From Sulfurimonadaceae bacterium (GTDB taxonomy: Bacteria > Campylobacterota > Campylobacteria > Campylobacterales > Sulfurimonadaceae): a stretch of 7,766 nucleotides of DNA. The DNA is taken from positions 1 through 7,766 of the forward strand of contig JAPHSI010000254.1 in the NCBI GenBank assembly GCA_026193155.1. The letters run 5' to 3'. Below the pieces are notes generated by a model. It was not told the origin of the DNA and searched no databases. It saw nothing but the letters and a program-made list of their open reading frames with translations. Made by a program: the position numbers and the translations under genes. Below, piece by piece: positions 6,049-7,766 of the stretch (positions are counted from its first letter, which is position 1; every line of letters starts with the position of its first letter).

Positions 6049-7766
6049 ATGTCAAAAATTATTTGGTCAAAGATTGATGAAGCTCCGGCTTTAGCAACTT
6101 ATTCGTTATTACCTATCGTAAATGCTTTTACTAAAGCAGCTGGTGTTGAAGTAGTAACTAGTGATATCTCACTAGCAGGTAGAGTTTTATCTGCTATGGG
6201 TTTAGCTGAAGATGAATTGTCAAAATTAGGTGAAGTAGTTCTTCAAGAAGATGGAAACATTATTAAACTTCCAAATATTTCTGCATCAGTTGGTCAGCTT
6301 AAAGATTGTATTGCTGAACTTCAAGGACAGGGTTATAATATTCCTAACTATCCTGAAAATCCGGCAAATGCTGAAGAAGAAGAAATTCAAGCTAAATATA
6401 GTGTATGTTTAGGTTCTGCTGTTAACCCTGTTCTTCGTGAAGGTAATTCTGATCGTCGTGCTGCTAAACCAGTTAAAAGATTCGCTCAAAAAAATCCTCA
6501 CAGATTAAAAGCATTTTCTGAAAATTCAAAAGCGTATGTAGCTCATATGGAAGGTAATGGAGACTTTTACGGTAATGAAAAATCTATTACTATGACAAAA
6601 GCTCAGAAGGTTACAATTGCTCTTAACGGAAATGAACTAGCTACTATCGATGCAATGGATAAAGAAGTACTAGATGGTACATTTATGTCTGTTAAAGCAT
6701 TAAAAGCTTTTATTCAAAAAACAATTGATGATGCAAAAGCAAATGGTGTCTTATGGTCTATTCACCTTAAAGCTACAATGATGAAAATATCTGACCCTAT
6801 TATGTTCGGTCATGCATTTACTGTATTCTTTCAAGATGTATTTACAAAATATGCAGATACTTTCAAAGAGTTAGGTGTTAATCCTAATCAAGGTATGAGT
6901 GACTTAGAGAAAAAAATAGCTGGTCATGCACAAGAAGCTGAAATCAAAGCTGCATTTCAAGCTGTTGTAGAATCTGACAACCCAGGGATTGCTATGGTTG
7001 ATTCAGATAAAGGTACAACTAACTTCAATGCATCTAACGATGTAATTATTGATGCTTCTATGCCGGTTGTTGTTCGCGAAGGTGGTAAGCAGTGGAATAG
7101 AAACGGTGATGCAGTTGAATGTGTTGCAGTAATCCCTGATTCAACTTACGGAATGTTTCATGCAGAGATGGTAGCTGATTGTGTTAAAAACGGTCAGTAC
7201 GATGTAGCTACAATGGGTTCAATGGCTAACGTTGGTCTTATGGCTCAAAAAGCTGAAGAATATGGTTCTCACCCAACTACATTCGAGCTTGCAGAAGCTG
7301 GTAAAGTTACTGTAACTGCTGAAGATGGTACAGAGTTAATGAGTTTTGACTGTGAAGCCGGTGATATCTGGAGAATGTCTCGTGCTAAAGATATTCCAAT
7401 TAAAGATTGGGTTAGATTAGCTGTAGAACGTGGTCATATTGAGCAAGTTCCTGTTATCTTCTGGTTAGATGAAAACCGTGCTCATGATGCTCAAATGATT
7501 AAAAAAGTAAACACTTACTTAGCTGATTTAGATACTAATGGTTTAGATATTCAGATTATGGATGTTACTTCTGCAACACGTTTTACAAATGCTCGTGTTC
7601 GCGCAGGTAAAAATACTATTGCTGTTACTGGTAACGTTTTACGTGATCACTTAACAGATATGTACCCAATTTTAGAGCTTGGAACATCTGCTAAAATGCT
7701 TTCAATCGTTCCATTATTAGCTGGTGGTGGGTTATATGAAACTGGTGCTGGTGGATCTGCTCCTAA
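6049..7766 (+). CDS. icd: Monomeric-type NADP-dependent isocitrate dehydrogenase, N-terminal 572 residues (3' end outside window)
   Basis: This enzyme interconverts isocitrate and 2-oxoglutarate plus CO2 with NADP(H) in the cytoplasm. The frame is open from the ATG at 6049 to the window edge (572 codons plus two bases). Full proteins of this family run about 740 residues, so roughly 170 are missing. Recognisable signatures are MSKIIWSKIDEAPALATYSL at the N-terminus, LGSAVNPVLREGNSDRR (121-137), KATMMKISDPIMFGHAF (241-257), DVIIDASMP (331-339), GLMAQKAEEYGSH (396-408) and GNVLRDHLTDMYP (528-540). From memory of the Azotobacter enzyme, its isocitrate and metal ligands Ser132, Asn135, Arg139, Arg145, Lys255, Asp350, Tyr420, Arg547, Asp548 and Asp552 correspond to Ser123, Asn126, Arg130, Arg136, Lys246, Asp335, Tyr405, Arg532, Asp533 and Asp537 here, so the active site looks intact. 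The NADP-specificity residues (His589, Arg600, Arg649 in Azotobacter) fall just past the edge, so cofactor choice is inferred from the family. Codon use is richer in CGT and GGT than in its neighbours, which suggests high expression. It has its own promoter region and probably starts a new operon. Confidence 0.97.
   Translation, partial: MSKIIWSKIDEAPALATYSLLPIVNAFTKAAGVEVVTSDISLAGRVLSAMGLAEDELSKLGEVVLQEDGNIIKLPNISASVGQLKDCIAELQGQGYNIPNYPENPANAEEEEIQAKYSVCLGSAVNPVLREGNSDRRAAKPVKRFAQKNPHRLKAFSENSKAYVAHMEGNGDFYGNEKSITMTKAQKVTIALNGNELATIDAMDKEVLDGTFMSVKALKAFIQKTIDDAKANGVLWSIHLKATMMKISDPIMFGHAFTVFFQDVFTKYADTFKELGVNPNQGMSDLEKKIAGHAQEAEIKAAFQAVVESDNPGIAMVDSDKGTTNFNASNDVIIDASMPVVVREGGKQWNRNGDAVECVAVIPDSTYGMFHAEMVADCVKNGQYDVATMGSMANVGLMAQKAEEYGSHPTTFELAEAGKVTVTAEDGTELMSFDCEAGDIWRMSRAKDIPIKDWVRLAVERGHIEQVPVIFWLDENRAHDAQMIKKVNTYLADLDTNGLDIQIMDVTSATRFTNARVRAGKNTIAVTGNVLRDHLTDMYPILELGTSAKMLSIVPLLAGGGLYETGAGGSAP

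Noticed and set aside
1..7766. CRISPR array, transposon, prophage, tRNA or toxin-antitoxin content
   Set aside because: No regularly spaced repeats, transposase-like frames, terminal inverted repeats, tRNA-like folds or small paired genes were seen. The window is almost fully explained by five housekeeping-type genes.

Overview
The window is AT-rich and densely coded. Its gene content points to Campylobacterota (the Sulfurimonas/Arcobacter/Campylobacter side of the bacteria): a SecA with a CxCx8CC zinc tail, Lys/Asn/Ile-rich proteins, a LolC/E-type permease directly after secA, and a monomeric-type isocitrate dehydrogenase. The lineage is an inference from protein style and gene order, because no database search was possible.

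Layout, left to right. (1) 1-681 (+): the 3' end of secA, the preprotein translocase ATPase. (2) 678-1880 (+): a lipoprotein-release (LolC/LolE/FtsX-type) ABC permease that starts at a TTG overlapping the secA stop codon. (3) 1901-5041 (-): a 1046-residue AsmA/YhdP-like inner-membrane-anchored periplasmic protein, convergent with the permease across 20 bp. (4) 4971-5915 (+): mltG, the endolytic murein transglycosylase. It is divergent from the AsmA-like gene, and the two 5' ends overlap by 71 bp. (5) 5916-6048: the only real intergenic gap, holding a likely promoter region and ribosome binding site. (6) 6049 to the window end (+): the first 572 codons of icd, an NADP-type monomeric isocitrate dehydrogenase, cut by the window edge.

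The first four genes all serve the cell envelope: protein export (SecA), lipoprotein release toward the outer membrane (the permease), probable inter-membrane lipid traffic (AsmA-like) and glycan strand termination (MltG). icd is central carbon metabolism and begins a separate transcription unit. In autotrophic members of the group this enzyme type works in the reductive TCA cycle; in heterotrophic members it works in the oxidative direction.

No mobile element, CRISPR array, tRNA or rRNA was seen, and I see no clear undescribed system. The most notable structure is the head-to-head mltG/AsmA-like junction. Each gene has a perfect TATAAT -10 hexamer inside the other gene's coding sequence. If both promoters are used, the two mRNAs would share about 210 nt of complementary 5' sequence, an excludon-like arrangement that could link control of two envelope genes.
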